The notes beneath the pieces were generated by a model that was given only the letters and a program-made list of their open reading frames with translations, ran no database searches and had not been told where the DNA came from. The translations under genes and the position numbers were made by a program. A stretch of 64,000 bases of DNA from Parasphingorhabdus marina DSM 22363 (lineage in GTDB: Bacteria; Pseudomonadota; Alphaproteobacteria; Sphingomonadales; Sphingomonadaceae). Below are positions 44,344 through 52,750 of this stretch, in pieces; the stretch's first letter is position 1, and every line of letters starts with the position of its first letter. The stretch is taken from the NCBI RefSeq assembly GCF_900128895.1, contig NZ_FSQW01000002.1, positions 744,001 through 808,000 on the forward strand, in the 5' to 3' direction.

Positions 44344-45018
44344 ATGGCCTGGACCGACGAACGCATCGATCACCTCAAGAAAATGTGGGAAAAAGGCTTG
44401 ACCGCCAGCCAGATCGCGGAAGAACTGGGCGGAGTGAGCCGCAACGCCGTGATCGGGAAAGCGCACCGGCTGGGGCTGAAATCCCGTCCCTCCCCGGTGA
44501 AATCCAAGGCGAAGACCGCCAAAGGTGCGAAACCGGCAGCCAAACCGAAAAAGGCAGCGAAGAAAACCGCCAAAGCCAAAAAGCCCAAGGAAGAACATGT
44601 GGCCCGGCGCGCCATGCCGCCGCCAACGCCGGCTGCACGCACCCATGCTGCCCAGCAGTCCAAGGCGCCCAAACAGGACGGCCCCAAAATCGTCTCCGTT
44701 GGTCCAGGCGGCTTTTTGCGTCAGGGTCCCGGCGATCAGCAGGCCCCGATCCCGCCGGCACCGCCCCGGCGACTGGTTCCGGCCAAGCCGAGCGAGGAAA
44801 TTGCGGACAAGACCAGCCTGCTCGATCTCAACGACAAGATCTGCCGCTGGCCGATGAATCACCCTGGTGAACCGGATTTTCATTTCTGCGGCAAGGAAGT
44901 GAATCCGGGCTTTCCCTATTGCGTTGAGCATTGTGGCCGGGCGTTCCAGGCCCAACTGCCGCGCGGCACCCGCCGTCCGCCTCCGCCACTGCCATTTGGT
45001 GGTCCACGGGTCCGTTAA
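44344..45018 (+). CDS. gcrA: Cell-cycle regulator GcrA
   Basis: GcrA is an alphaproteobacterial transcription factor that binds sigma-70 RNA polymerase and activates promoters carrying methylated GANTC sites. The 224-residue protein has the N-terminal DNA-binding helix-turn-helix (MAWTDERIDHLKKMWEKGLTASQIAEELGGVSRNAVIGK). A long basic Lys/Ala/Pro linker (about 50-150) follows, then a C-terminal sigma-interacting domain with CRWPMNHPGEPDFHFCG and the cysteine-rich YCVEHC. ATG 44344 begins exactly at the conserved N-terminus. Its presence ties the organism to the CcrM/GcrA cell-cycle circuit. Confidence 0.94.
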   Translation: MAWTDERIDHLKKMWEKGLTASQIAEELGGVSRNAVIGKAHRLGLKSRPSPVKSKAKTAKGAKPAAKPKKAAKKTAKAKKPKEEHVARRAMPPPTPAARTHAAQQSKAPKQDGPKIVSVGPGGFLRQGPGDQQAPIPPAPPRRLVPAKPSEEIADKTSLLDLNDKICRWPMNHPGEPDFHFCGKEVNPGFPYCVEHCGRAFQAQLPRGTRRPPPPLPFGGPRVR

Positions 45019-45042
45019 TCTGACACAAAAGTCATGCTGATC

Positions 45043-45082
45043 GCAGGAGGCTGAACAAGCCTCTTGCCAGCAAGACTCCTGC
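45043..45082 (+). promoter_or_regulatory. Overlapping alternative hairpins between gcrA and parE
   Basis: GCAGGAG (45043-45049) can pair with CTCCTGC (45076-45082), while GAGGCT (45047-45052) can pair with AGCCTC (45058-45063). The two stems share bases and exclude each other. No T run follows. It could be a weak terminator for gcrA or a leader switch for parE. Confidence 0.4.
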
Positions 45083-45100
45083 GCTCTTATAGGATCATCC

Positions 45101-47089
45101 ATGTCAGATGATCTTTTCGGCGACGAGCCGCCCAAACAGTCCAAATCCGGTGAATATGACGCGTCCGCGATCGAGGTTCTGGAGGGACTGGAACCGGTCC
45201 GCAAACGGCCCGGCATGTACATTGGCGGCGTCGACGAGCGCGCGCTGCACCATCTCGCAGCCGAAGTGATCGACAACAGCATGGACGAAGCGGTAGCGGG
45301 ACATGCCAGCCGCATCGAAATCACGCTGGACAGCGAAAACCGTCTGACCGTGACCGACAACGGGCGCGGCATTCCGGTCGATCCGCACCCGAAATTCCCT
45401 GAAAAATCTGCTATGGAAGTCATTATGACCACCCTGCACTCGGGCGGGAAATTCACCAACGACGCCTATGCCACATCGGGCGGGCTGCACGGCGTCGGGG
45501 TATCGGTTGTCAACGCGCTGTCTTCCGAAACCATTGTCGAGGTCGCCCGCAACAAGACCATTTATCGCCAGGCGTTTTCGCAGGGCAATGCCACGGGCAA
45601 GCTGGAGGAAGTGGGCAGCACACCCAATCGGCGCGGGACCACCATTTCTTTCATCCCCGACACCGAAATTTTCGGTGAAGGCAACAGGTTCAAGCCCGCG
45701 CGGCTGTTCAAACTGGCCCGGTCCAAAGCCTATCTCTACGCAGGCGTTGAAATCCGCTGGAAATGCGATCCCGAACAGGCCAGTGATGACGTCCCGGCCG
45801 AAGCTGTTTTCCAGTTCCCCGGCGGCCTTTCCGATCATTTGCGCGAACAGCTCAGCGGCCGCGAATGTGTCACCACGGAGTTTTTCTCGGGCAATCAGGA
45901 CTTTCCGGGCGATGCCGGTCGCGTCGAATGGGCGATCACCTGGCCGATCTGGACCGAAGGCAGCTATAGCTGGTATTGCAATACCATCCCGACACCCAAT
46001 GGCGGCACGCACGAGACCGGCCTGCGCAACGCGCTGGTCAAGGGCATGCGCGCCTTTGGCGAGCTGGTGCAGCTGAAAAAGGCCTCGCAGCTAACCGCCG
46101 ATGACATCATCTCGGGCGGAGAAATGATGCTCTCCGTTTTCATCCGCGATCCGCAGTTCCAGAGCCAGACCAAGGACCGCCTGACCTCACCAGAGGCTGC
46201 GAAGCTGGTCGAGAATGCAGTGCGCGATCATTTTGACCATTTCCTCACCGACAATATGGACCGCGGCAAGGCGCTGCTCGGCTTCGTCATGGAGCGCATG
46301 GAAGAGCGGCTGAAGCGCAAGGCCGAGCGCGAGGTGAAGCGCAAGACGGCGACTTCCGGTCGCAAGGTACGCCTGCCCGGCAAACTGACCGACTGCTCCG
46401 GCAATGATCCGGACGGGACGGAACTGTTCATCGTCGAAGGCGACAGCGCCGGCGGCTCGGCCAAACAGGCCCGCAATCGCAAGACCCAGGCAATCCTCCC
46501 GATCCGCGGCAAGATCCTCAATGTGGCTTCCGCCAACAGCGCCAAGATTCTCGCCAACTCGGAAATAGCCGACCTCATCCTCGCTCTCGGATGCGGCACG
46601 CGCAAGGACTGTGATCCCGACAATCTGCGTTATGAGCGGGTGATCATCATGACCGATGCCGATGTTGACGGCGCGCATATCGCGACCTTGCTGATGACCT
46701 TCTTTTTTCAGGAGATGCCGGAACTGGTCCGCCGCGGGCACCTCTATCTGGCGCGACCACCGCTTTATCGCCTGACCGCAGGCGGCAAGAGTCTCTATGC
46801 CCAGGACGATCATGCACGGGCGGAAATCGAGGCCGGCCCATTCAAGGGCAAGAAGGTTGAAGTCAGCCGGTTCAAGGGCCTTGGCGAAATGAATCCCGGC
46901 CAGCTCAAGGAAACCACCATGGATCCGGACACGCGATCGCTCTACCGGGTGACGCTGCCACAGGAATATGAGCATCGCGCCGGCGTCAAGGATCTGGTCG
47001 ACCGCCTGATGGGCAAGAACCCGGAACATCGTTTCAATTTCATCCAGCAAAACGCCGCCAGCCTCGACGAGGAAGCGATTGATGCCTGA
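45101..47089 (+). CDS. parE: DNA topoisomerase IV subunit B
   Basis: ParE is the ATPase subunit of topoisomerase IV, which unlinks daughter chromosomes. The 662-residue length and the short insertless form distinguish it from GyrB (about 800 residues). Visible motifs are GLEPVRKRPGMYIGG, the Bergerat ATP fold EVIDNSMDEA and DNGRGIP, LHSGGKF, GLHGVGVSVVNALS, and the TOPRIM signature LFIVEGDSAGGSAKQARNR with DADVDG. AGGA lies six bases before ATG 45101. Its last eight bases overlap the next gene's start. Confidence 0.96.
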   Translation: MSDDLFGDEPPKQSKSGEYDASAIEVLEGLEPVRKRPGMYIGGVDERALHHLAAEVIDNSMDEAVAGHASRIEITLDSENRLTVTDNGRGIPVDPHPKFPEKSAMEVIMTTLHSGGKFTNDAYATSGGLHGVGVSVVNALSSETIVEVARNKTIYRQAFSQGNATGKLEEVGSTPNRRGTTISFIPDTEIFGEGNRFKPARLFKLARSKAYLYAGVEIRWKCDPEQASDDVPAEAVFQFPGGLSDHLREQLSGRECVTTEFFSGNQDFPGDAGRVEWAITWPIWTEGSYSWYCNTIPTPNGGTHETGLRNALVKGMRAFGELVQLKKASQLTADDIISGGEMMLSVFIRDPQFQSQTKDRLTSPEAAKLVENAVRDHFDHFLTDNMDRGKALLGFVMERMEERLKRKAEREVKRKTATSGRKVRLPGKLTDCSGNDPDGTELFIVEGDSAGGSAKQARNRKTQAILPIRGKILNVASANSAKILANSEIADLILALGCGTRKDCDPDNLRYERVIIMTDADVDGAHIATLLMTFFFQEMPELVRRGHLYLARPPLYRLTAGGKSLYAQDDHARAEIEAGPFKGKKVEVSRFKGLGEMNPGQLKETTMDPDTRSLYRVTLPQEYEHRAGVKDLVDRLMGKNPEHRFNFIQQNAASLDEEAIDA

Positions 47090-48395
47090 CCGGCTGATCC
47101 GGCTGCTGGCCGGGTCGCTGCTTGCAGGCATGCTTGTGATTGCCACGCCAGCACCTGTACACGCGCAGGAACCGGACGTGGTTGCTCCGGAATATCAGGC
47201 CAAAGCTTCAGAACTGCTCGACATTTTGCAGGGATCGGAACAGGAGGAGCGTTTCTTTGCCGCCTCGTTCCTTGACGCCATTCCCATAGCGCGTTTTCGC
47301 GAGCTTGTTGCACAATTGACTGCGCAATATGGAGAGGTGCGGGCGATCAGCCAGATCCGGCCGGCTTCGCGCACCGACGGCACTGTGGAAATCACCTATG
47401 CGAAAGCGATAGTGGCGATGCGGATGGTACTGGATGACGCCGCACCGTTTCCGGTCATCGGTCTGCAGGTCACCGGTGCACAAACAATCGGGGACAGTCT
47501 GGAACAGGTCCGATCCGAGATAGCTGAACTGCCCGGTATTACCGGCTTCCAGATTGCCGAAATCTCAGGTGCAACGCCGCAGGTCATTCTGGATCACAAC
47601 CCAGCTCAACAACTCGCCATCGGATCCACATTCAAGCTCTATGTGCTCGCCGAACTGTCCCGCCAGATCCGTGCAGGCAACCGCAAATGGGATGATGTCG
47701 TGCAACTGGACCGCAAGTCCCTGCCCTCCGGCCTATTGCAGAACTGGCCCGATGGCAGCGCCCTGACCCTGCAGACCCTGGCGACATTGATGATCTCCAT
47801 CAGCGACAACAGCGCGACCGACATGTTGATCGCGCAGCTGGGCCGGTCGAATATCGGGACTCTGGTGCGGCGCTCAGGACATACGCGGCCCGACCGCATG
47901 CTGCCCTTGCTGACCACGCTGGAAGCCTTTGCTCTAAAAATGCCCGCCAATGCCGATCTGCGCGATATATGGACCAAGGCATCTGAGGCCGCGCAGTCAG
48001 ATTTGCTTGATCAGAATCAGGAGAGGCTGGGACTGGATGATGTGTCAGCCGCCAATCTGGCGACAGCACCGCGCCATATCGACACGGTGGAATGGTTCGC
48101 CTCCCCGTCGGACATCACGCGGCTGTTGCAAATGTTGCATCAGACGGATGACCCCGTTGTCCGGCAAATTCTTGCAATTAACAGCCTGATCCCGCCGGGC
48201 GATGCGCTGCGCTGGGACCAGATTGGCGGCAAGGGCGGATCGGAACCCGGTGTCGTGGCCTTTGCCTTTCTGGCGCAGGCCAGGTCCGGACAGATCCATG
48301 CCGTGTCAGGCAGCTGGAACAACAATCGAGAGCCGGTCGACAATGCGAAATTTCTGGCGCTGATGAACCGGCTACTAAACTTGTTGGCGCGGTAA
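47082..48395 (+). CDS. Exported beta-lactamase-like serine hydrolase
   Basis: A 437-residue protein with a signal peptide (about residues 1-27, PVHAQE), an N-terminal domain of roughly 120 residues, and a class A beta-lactamase-like domain. The active-site motifs are S182-TFK185 (SxxK), S241-D-N243, and K384-G-G in place of the usual KTG. The SDN-to-KGG distance (about 143 residues) is longer than in true class A enzymes, so a penicillin-binding-like hydrolase or peptidase is as likely as a lactamase. ATG 47082 has GAGGAAG upstream and overlaps the parE 3' end by eight bases, so the two genes are translationally linked. Confidence 0.85.
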   Translation: MPDRLIRLLAGSLLAGMLVIATPAPVHAQEPDVVAPEYQAKASELLDILQGSEQEERFFAASFLDAIPIARFRELVAQLTAQYGEVRAISQIRPASRTDGTVEITYAKAIVAMRMVLDDAAPFPVIGLQVTGAQTIGDSLEQVRSEIAELPGITGFQIAEISGATPQVILDHNPAQQLAIGSTFKLYVLAELSRQIRAGNRKWDDVVQLDRKSLPSGLLQNWPDGSALTLQTLATLMISISDNSATDMLIAQLGRSNIGTLVRRSGHTRPDRMLPLLTTLEAFALKMPANADLRDIWTKASEAAQSDLLDQNQERLGLDDVSAANLATAPRHIDTVEWFASPSDITRLLQMLHQTDDPVVRQILAINSLIPPGDALRWDQIGGKGGSEPGVVAFAFLAQARSGQIHAVSGSWNNNREPVDNAKFLALMNRLLNLLAR

Positions 48396-48405
48396 CGCCC
48401 GGTAA

Positions 48406-49203
48406 TCAGCCTTCGGAAAGCGCCGCGACGAGCGCCTTGACCTTTTTCTGGCGCCATTGCGGCAAAGGCGCCACCAGCCAGTAGCCGCGCGAAGATTTGC
48501 TGTCCTCGCCAATCACCACAACGCGTCCCGATGCGAGATCCCGCTGAACGAGCATTTTCGGGACCCAGGCATGGCCAAAGCCATTGGCGGCCGCTTCGAT
48601 CGCCAGACCGCCATCGGCTACCCGCATCAGCGTTTCTTCGCCCTTTGAAATCGGACAGCCGGGCCAGTCGATTTTCTGTCCGGGTTCGTCAGCGCTGGCA
48701 GCCACTTTCACAAAATTGGTATCGCCAATCAGCACGCCTTCCTGCTCGCCCGGGCCGTCAGTCAGGCCGATGGCAACGTCGAGATTGGCTTCGGTAAAAT
48801 CGGCACCGCCTTCGGATGCGACCAGTGCGAAGCTGACATCGGCATTATCCGCAGAAAATTTCGCGAGCCGTTCGTTCAGCCATTTGGTGGTCAGGTCGCG
48901 TGGGGCCGCGATGGTCAGCATATGCGACGACTGCCCCGCCTGCATCGCGCGAACCGACTCCTCAAACTGCAGAAAGCCCGACCGCAGGGCATCGAGGCCC
49001 GCCTCCGCTTCGTCGGTCAGCTCCAGTCCCTTGGGGGTCCGCCGGAACATCACAACGCCGAGCATGTCTTCCAGCGCCCGGATCTGCTGTCCGACTGCCG
49101 CTGGCGTGACCGCCAGTTCGTCAGCCGCACGCGTGAAGCTGAGATGACGCGCTGCGGCGTCGAGGACCCTCAGGCCATTGAGAGGCAGATGCGTTCTTTT
49201 CAC
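48406..49203 (-). CDS. LysR-family transcriptional regulator (GcvA/AmpR-like)
   Basis: A 265-residue regulator with an N-terminal winged helix (LNGLRVLDAAARHLSFTRAADELAVTPAAVGQQIRALE), as in the GcvA/AmpR branch, and a LysR substrate-binding domain. It starts at GTG 49203 with a poor Shine-Dalgarno, ten bases after the apaG stop on the same strand. It is convergent with the beta-lactamase-like hydrolase gene; AmpR-type regulators control lactamases, but they are normally divergent from them, so a link here is only a possibility. Confidence 0.88.
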   Translation of the reverse strand: MKRTHLPLNGLRVLDAAARHLSFTRAADELAVTPAAVGQQIRALEDMLGVVMFRRTPKGLELTDEAEAGLDALRSGFLQFEESVRAMQAGQSSHMLTIAAPRDLTTKWLNERLAKFSADNADVSFALVASEGGADFTEANLDVAIGLTDGPGEQEGVLIGDTNFVKVAASADEPGQKIDWPGCPISKGEETLMRVADGGLAIEAAANGFGHAWVPKMLVQRDLASGRVVVIGEDSKSSRGYWLVAPLPQWRQKKVKALVAALSEG

Positions 49204-49213
49204 GGGAGCGGGC

Positions 49214-49612
49214 TCAGGGTTCGACCGTCGGCATGTTCAGCGGAAACTGCGGAATGCGAACTGCGAAGGGTTCGGGAGCCGCTCCGTTGAACATGAAATG
49301 GCCTTCCATCGCACCATGGGGCGTATTGAGCGGGCAACCGGACACATAATCATGCGACTTGCCTGGCTGGATAATCGGCTGTTCCCCGATCACGCCTTCC
49401 CCGTCCACCTTGTGCAGTCCGCCATGTCCGTCACTGATCCGCCAGTGCCGGGTCAGCAGTTGTACCGCGGTATCGCCGTGGTTCTCGATCCGGATATGAT
49501 AGGCCCAGAACCAGCGCAGGCCATCAATGTCCGATTGCTCGGGCAGGAAGGTGACCGAAACCCGGATGGTGATGCCCTCGGTGGTTTCGGAATATGGGAA
49601 AAAAGAATCCAT
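49214..49612 (-). CDS. apaG: ApaG protein
   Basis: A 132-residue ApaG (DUF525) protein with a fibronectin-type beta fold. Signatures are VSVTFLPEQSD, FWAYHIRIEN, LLTRHWRISDGHG and GVIGEQPIIQPGKSHDYVSGCPL. Its precise role is unsettled; in enterobacteria it is tied to cobalt/magnesium resistance and Ap4A metabolism. The ATG at 49612 follows TAGGGG. It lies 15 bases after metZ on the same strand. Confidence 0.93.
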   Translation of the reverse strand: MDSFFPYSETTEGITIRVSVTFLPEQSDIDGLRWFWAYHIRIENHGDTAVQLLTRHWRISDGHGGLHKVDGEGVIGEQPIIQPGKSHDYVSGCPLNTPHGAMEGHFMFNGAAPEPFAVRIPQFPLNMPTVEP

Positions 49613-49627
49613 GCCCCTACGATAGCG

Positions 49628-50836
49628 TCAAAGGCCGATGGACGAAAGAGCCTGATCCAGGTCATCGATCAAATCCATCGGGTCTTCCAGTCCAACGTTA
49701 ATCCGTACCATGTCCTCGGTAATGCCGACCTCGAGCCGCGCCTCTTCCGCTAGACCATAATGGGTGGTCGAAGCCGGATGGCACATGAGCGAACGGCTGT
49801 CGCCGATATTGTTTGAAATATCGATTAGTTTCAATGCGTTGAGCAGCCCGTGTGCTTCTTTTCGGCCGCCACCCACATGGAGGGAGAATATCGGTCCAGC
49901 GGCCTCCATCTGACTCATTGCGAGATTGTGCTGGGGATGGCTGGGCAGACCAGGATAGAGAATTTTCTCCACCCGCTGCTCGAGGAATTTGCCCACTTCC
50001 AGCGCATTCATTGTCTGTCGGCGAATGCGAAGGTCCAGGGTCTCCAGTCCCTTGAGCACGACCCAGGCGTTGAACGCGCTGAGCGTCGGTCCGGTATTGC
50101 GGGTGAAGGCGAGCAAGGTCTCTTCGATAAACTCCTCGGTCCCGCAAACGGCGCCCGCCAGCACGCGTCCCTGCCCGTCCATCATCTTGGTGGCGCTATA
50201 GGCCACAACATCTGCGCCAAACTCCATCGGCCGCTGCAACACATTGGTGGCGAACGCATTATCGACCACCGTCGTGATGCCTTTCGCTTTGGCGAGATCA
50301 CAAACGGCGCGCAAATCGATGACATCCATTGTCGGATTGGCCGGAGTCTCGAAGAAAAACACTTTGGTGTTCGGCTTCACGGCCTGTTCCCAAAGAGCAA
50401 TTTCCCGCCCGTCGATCACCGTCGCCTCGATCCCGAATTTCGGCAGCAGGCTGTCGACCAGCCAGCGGCAGGATCCGAACAGCGCACGGCTTGCCACGAC
50501 ATGATCTCCGGTTTCCAGCTGACAAAGCAAGGCGGCGGTCATCGCGGCCATGCCCGATGCCGTGGCCCGGCAGGCTTCGGCACCCTCCATGACCGCGATC
50601 CGCTCTTCGAGCATGCGCACCGTCGGATTTTGCAGCCGGCTGTAAGTCATGCCCTCCTGCTCGCCGGCAAAACGCGCGGCGGCATCTTCGGCGCAATCAT
50701 AAGTATAGCCGGATGTCAGAAACAGCGCCTCGGACGTCTCGCCGAATTCCGTGCGCATGGTTCCGCTGCGCACGGCCTGTGTCGCCGGTCGCCAGTTTTT
50801 CGTGGTTTCGCGATTGCTGCCCGTATCTTTTTTCAT
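49628..50836 (-). CDS. metZ: O-succinylhomoserine sulfhydrylase
   Basis: A 402-residue PLP enzyme of the Cys/Met metabolism family that makes homocysteine from O-succinylhomoserine and sulfide. It shows YSRLQNPTVRMLEERIA, the phosphate-binding ASGMAAMTAALL, and the PLP lysine in AYSATKMMDGQGRVLAGAV, typical of MetZ; a C-terminal HPASTTHYGL also fits. The ATG has AGGA eight bases before it. Only 26 bases separate it from leuB, so there is no room for a dedicated methionine riboswitch. Confidence 0.93.
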   Translation of the reverse strand: MKKDTGSNRETTKNWRPATQAVRSGTMRTEFGETSEALFLTSGYTYDCAEDAAARFAGEQEGMTYSRLQNPTVRMLEERIAVMEGAEACRATASGMAAMTAALLCQLETGDHVVASRALFGSCRWLVDSLLPKFGIEATVIDGREIALWEQAVKPNTKVFFFETPANPTMDVIDLRAVCDLAKAKGITTVVDNAFATNVLQRPMEFGADVVAYSATKMMDGQGRVLAGAVCGTEEFIEETLLAFTRNTGPTLSAFNAWVVLKGLETLDLRIRRQTMNALEVGKFLEQRVEKILYPGLPSHPQHNLAMSQMEAAGPIFSLHVGGGRKEAHGLLNALKLIDISNNIGDSRSLMCHPASTTHYGLAEEARLEVGITEDMVRINVGLEDPMDLIDDLDQALSSIGL

Positions 50837-50862
50837 GGATTGCTTCCTAAAGCGGTTCGCGG

Positions 50863-51912
50863 TCAGCTGGCAAGCTGCGCGACGACGGCGTCTCCGATTT
50901 CGGAGGTTGAGGCACTGCCGCCGAGGTCCTGCCCAAGCACCCCCTGTTCGAGAACCTGGGCCACCGCCGCTTCCAGCCGGGTCGCTTCGGTTTCCATGCC
51001 AAAACTGTGGCGCAACATCATCGCGGCGGACAGGATCATCGCGGAGGGATTGGCAATCCCCTGCCCCGCAATGTCCGGGGCACTGCCGTGAATCGGTTCG
51101 TACAGCCCCCGTGTGCTAGTTCCGAGCGAAGCGGATGCAAGCAGGCCGATTGAGCCCACGCACATGCTCGCCTGATCCGACAGGATATCGCCAAAAATGT
51201 TACCGGTCAGCACCACGTCAAACTGACCCGGATTCCGCACCAGCTGCATCGCGGCATTGTCGACATACATGTGGCTCAGTTCCACATCCGGATATTCTGC
51301 AGCGACTTCTTCCACCACCTTGCGCCACAGCACCGAGGTTTGCAGGACATTGGCCTTGTCCACCGAACAGAGCTTCTTGCGGCGGCCTTGCGCGGCGCGA
51401 AAGGCGACGTGGGCAATCCGGCTGACCTCATCTTCGTCATAGGCCATGACATCATAGCCTTCGCGGCGACCGGCTTCGGTCGTGCGCTGGCCCTTTTCAC
51501 CGAAATAGACATCGCCGGTCAGCTCCCGCAGAATCAGCAGGTCAATCGCGCCAGCTACTTCCGGCTTCAGCGCAGAGAGATCTTCCAGTCCGGCAAAGGC
51601 CTTGGCCGGGCGCAGGTTGGCAAACAGCTGCAATTCCTTGCGCAGACCCAATACCGCGCTCTCCACGCGAAGTTCCCGGCGGAGGCCATCCAGCTCGGGA
51701 TCACCAACCGCGCCGAACAGGATCGCATCCGCGGTTTTCGCCAGCTCCAGCGTTTCTTCAGGTAGCGGCCGGCCATGTTTGCGATAGGCGACACCGCCCA
51801 CATCCGCATGGTCGAGACGCAGGTCGTCCAGACCCAGTGCGTCGAGCGCCCGCAAAGCTTCCGTCATGATTTCCTGTCCGATGCCGTCCCCGGCCAGTAC
51901 CGCAATATGCAT
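50863..51912 (-). CDS. leuB: 3-isopropylmalate dehydrogenase
   Basis: LeuB oxidises and decarboxylates 3-isopropylmalate with NAD in leucine synthesis. The 349-residue protein has [56 protein letters not shown] and [13 protein letters not shown], plus [21 protein letters not shown] 51912 is preferred because GAGGA lies six bases upstream; ATG 51918 abuts that element. No leuC or leuD is in the window. Confidence 0.95.
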   Translation of the reverse strand: MHIAVLAGDGIGQEIMTEALRALDALGLDDLRLDHADVGGVAYRKHGRPLPEETLELAKTADAILFGAVGDPELDGLRRELRVESAVLGLRKELQLFANLRPAKAFAGLEDLSALKPEVAGAIDLLILRELTGDVYFGEKGQRTTEAGRREGYDVMAYDEDEVSRIAHVAFRAAQGRRKKLCSVDKANVLQTSVLWRKVVEEVAAEYPDVELSHMYVDNAAMQLVRNPGQFDVVLTGNIFGDILSDQASMCVGSIGLLASASLGTSTRGLYEPIHGSAPDIAGQGIANPSAMILSAAMMLRHSFGMETEATRLEAAVAQVLEQGVLGQDLGGSASTSEIGDAVVAQLAS

Positions 51913-51974
51913 GCCCATTCCTCTGTTATCGGAACGATCTCCTGCCGTGTGAATCGCGATTAGGCAACCGGTGT

Positions 51975-52709
51975 TTAAGCCTCTATCCGCTTTAGCCGGT
52001 CCACGAGCACAGCACGCGACGCCATGACGTCATTTCGGCGGTCGGCGAAAAAATGGCGCTGGAGGAAAAATCCGGTGACTTTCAGGCCGTCAAAAATCGC
52101 ATTCCAGTCGGGCTGTCCGGGAGATCGGAGGAAATCCGGCAAAGGCAGTAGTCGTTCGCGATAGCTCTCTCCCGCCGCAGAGCTAACCGCCGCCGCGCTC
52201 TTCGGACTGATGAAGACCAGATCCTCTTCGCTGCCGCTGACAATGCATTTGTCGAGCGCCAGCCCGAAACCGAGTTCCGACAGCAAAAGCAATTCATAGC
52301 GGACCAGCGCAACCGCCCAGCCTTTGGCAGAAGGTGCCTGGCAGATCGCGTCGAGCAGGGCCGAGAGAGCGCTGTGCAGCCGGGGATAGCTATGCTCCTC
52401 CGGCAAGATGGCGGCCGTCAGCGCCGTCGCCCAGTTCAGTCCCGCACTGGCCAGCGGTTCACCCAGCCAGGCGCCCCGGCTTTGCACCAGTTCCGCCGTC
52501 ATCGATGCCAGTTGATCTTCCGTTCGCGCGCGATAATCTGCCTGCACGATGTTGGAAGGAATCAGCACAGGCCGCATGGTCCGCGACCGGGCGCCCCGGA
52601 CATAGCCCGCGACCAGTCCGTTTTCCGGCGTCAGCGACCGCACCACCGCACCATGTTCGCCATGCGGACGGACCGAGCAGATGATGGCAGATGTGCGAAG
52701 ATGGGCCAC
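51975..52709 (-). CDS. recO: DNA repair protein RecO
   Basis: RecO loads RecA onto single-stranded DNA coated with SSB in recombinational repair. The 244-residue protein has an N-terminal OB fold ([35 protein letters not shown]) and a helical C-terminal domain with [18 protein letters not shown]. The zinc-finger cysteines are not all present, as in many alphaproteobacteria. It begins with GTG 52709, 41 bases after uvrC. Confidence 0.93.
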   Translation of the reverse strand: MAHLRTSAIICSVRPHGEHGAVVRSLTPENGLVAGYVRGARSRTMRPVLIPSNIVQADYRARTEDQLASMTAELVQSRGAWLGEPLASAGLNWATALTAAILPEEHSYPRLHSALSALLDAICQAPSAKGWAVALVRYELLLLSELGFGLALDKCIVSGSEEDLVFISPKSAAAVSSAAGESYRERLLPLPDFLRSPGQPDWNAIFDGLKVTGFFLQRHFFADRRNDVMASRAVLVDRLKRIEA

Positions 52710-52750
52710 TCCGCTACCCTCCCCGCAAGCAGGGAAGATGGGTGGGACCT

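Noticed and set aside
48406-49203. AmpR-AmpC type pairing of the LysR regulator with the beta-lactamase-like gene
   Set aside because: The genes are convergent and not divergent, and no shared operator region exists, so a direct regulatory pair cannot be supported.
50837-50862. A methionine (SAM) riboswitch before metZ
   Set aside because: Only 26 bases separate metZ from leuB, too short for any known SAM riboswitch class, and no such structure is seen upstream of leuB.
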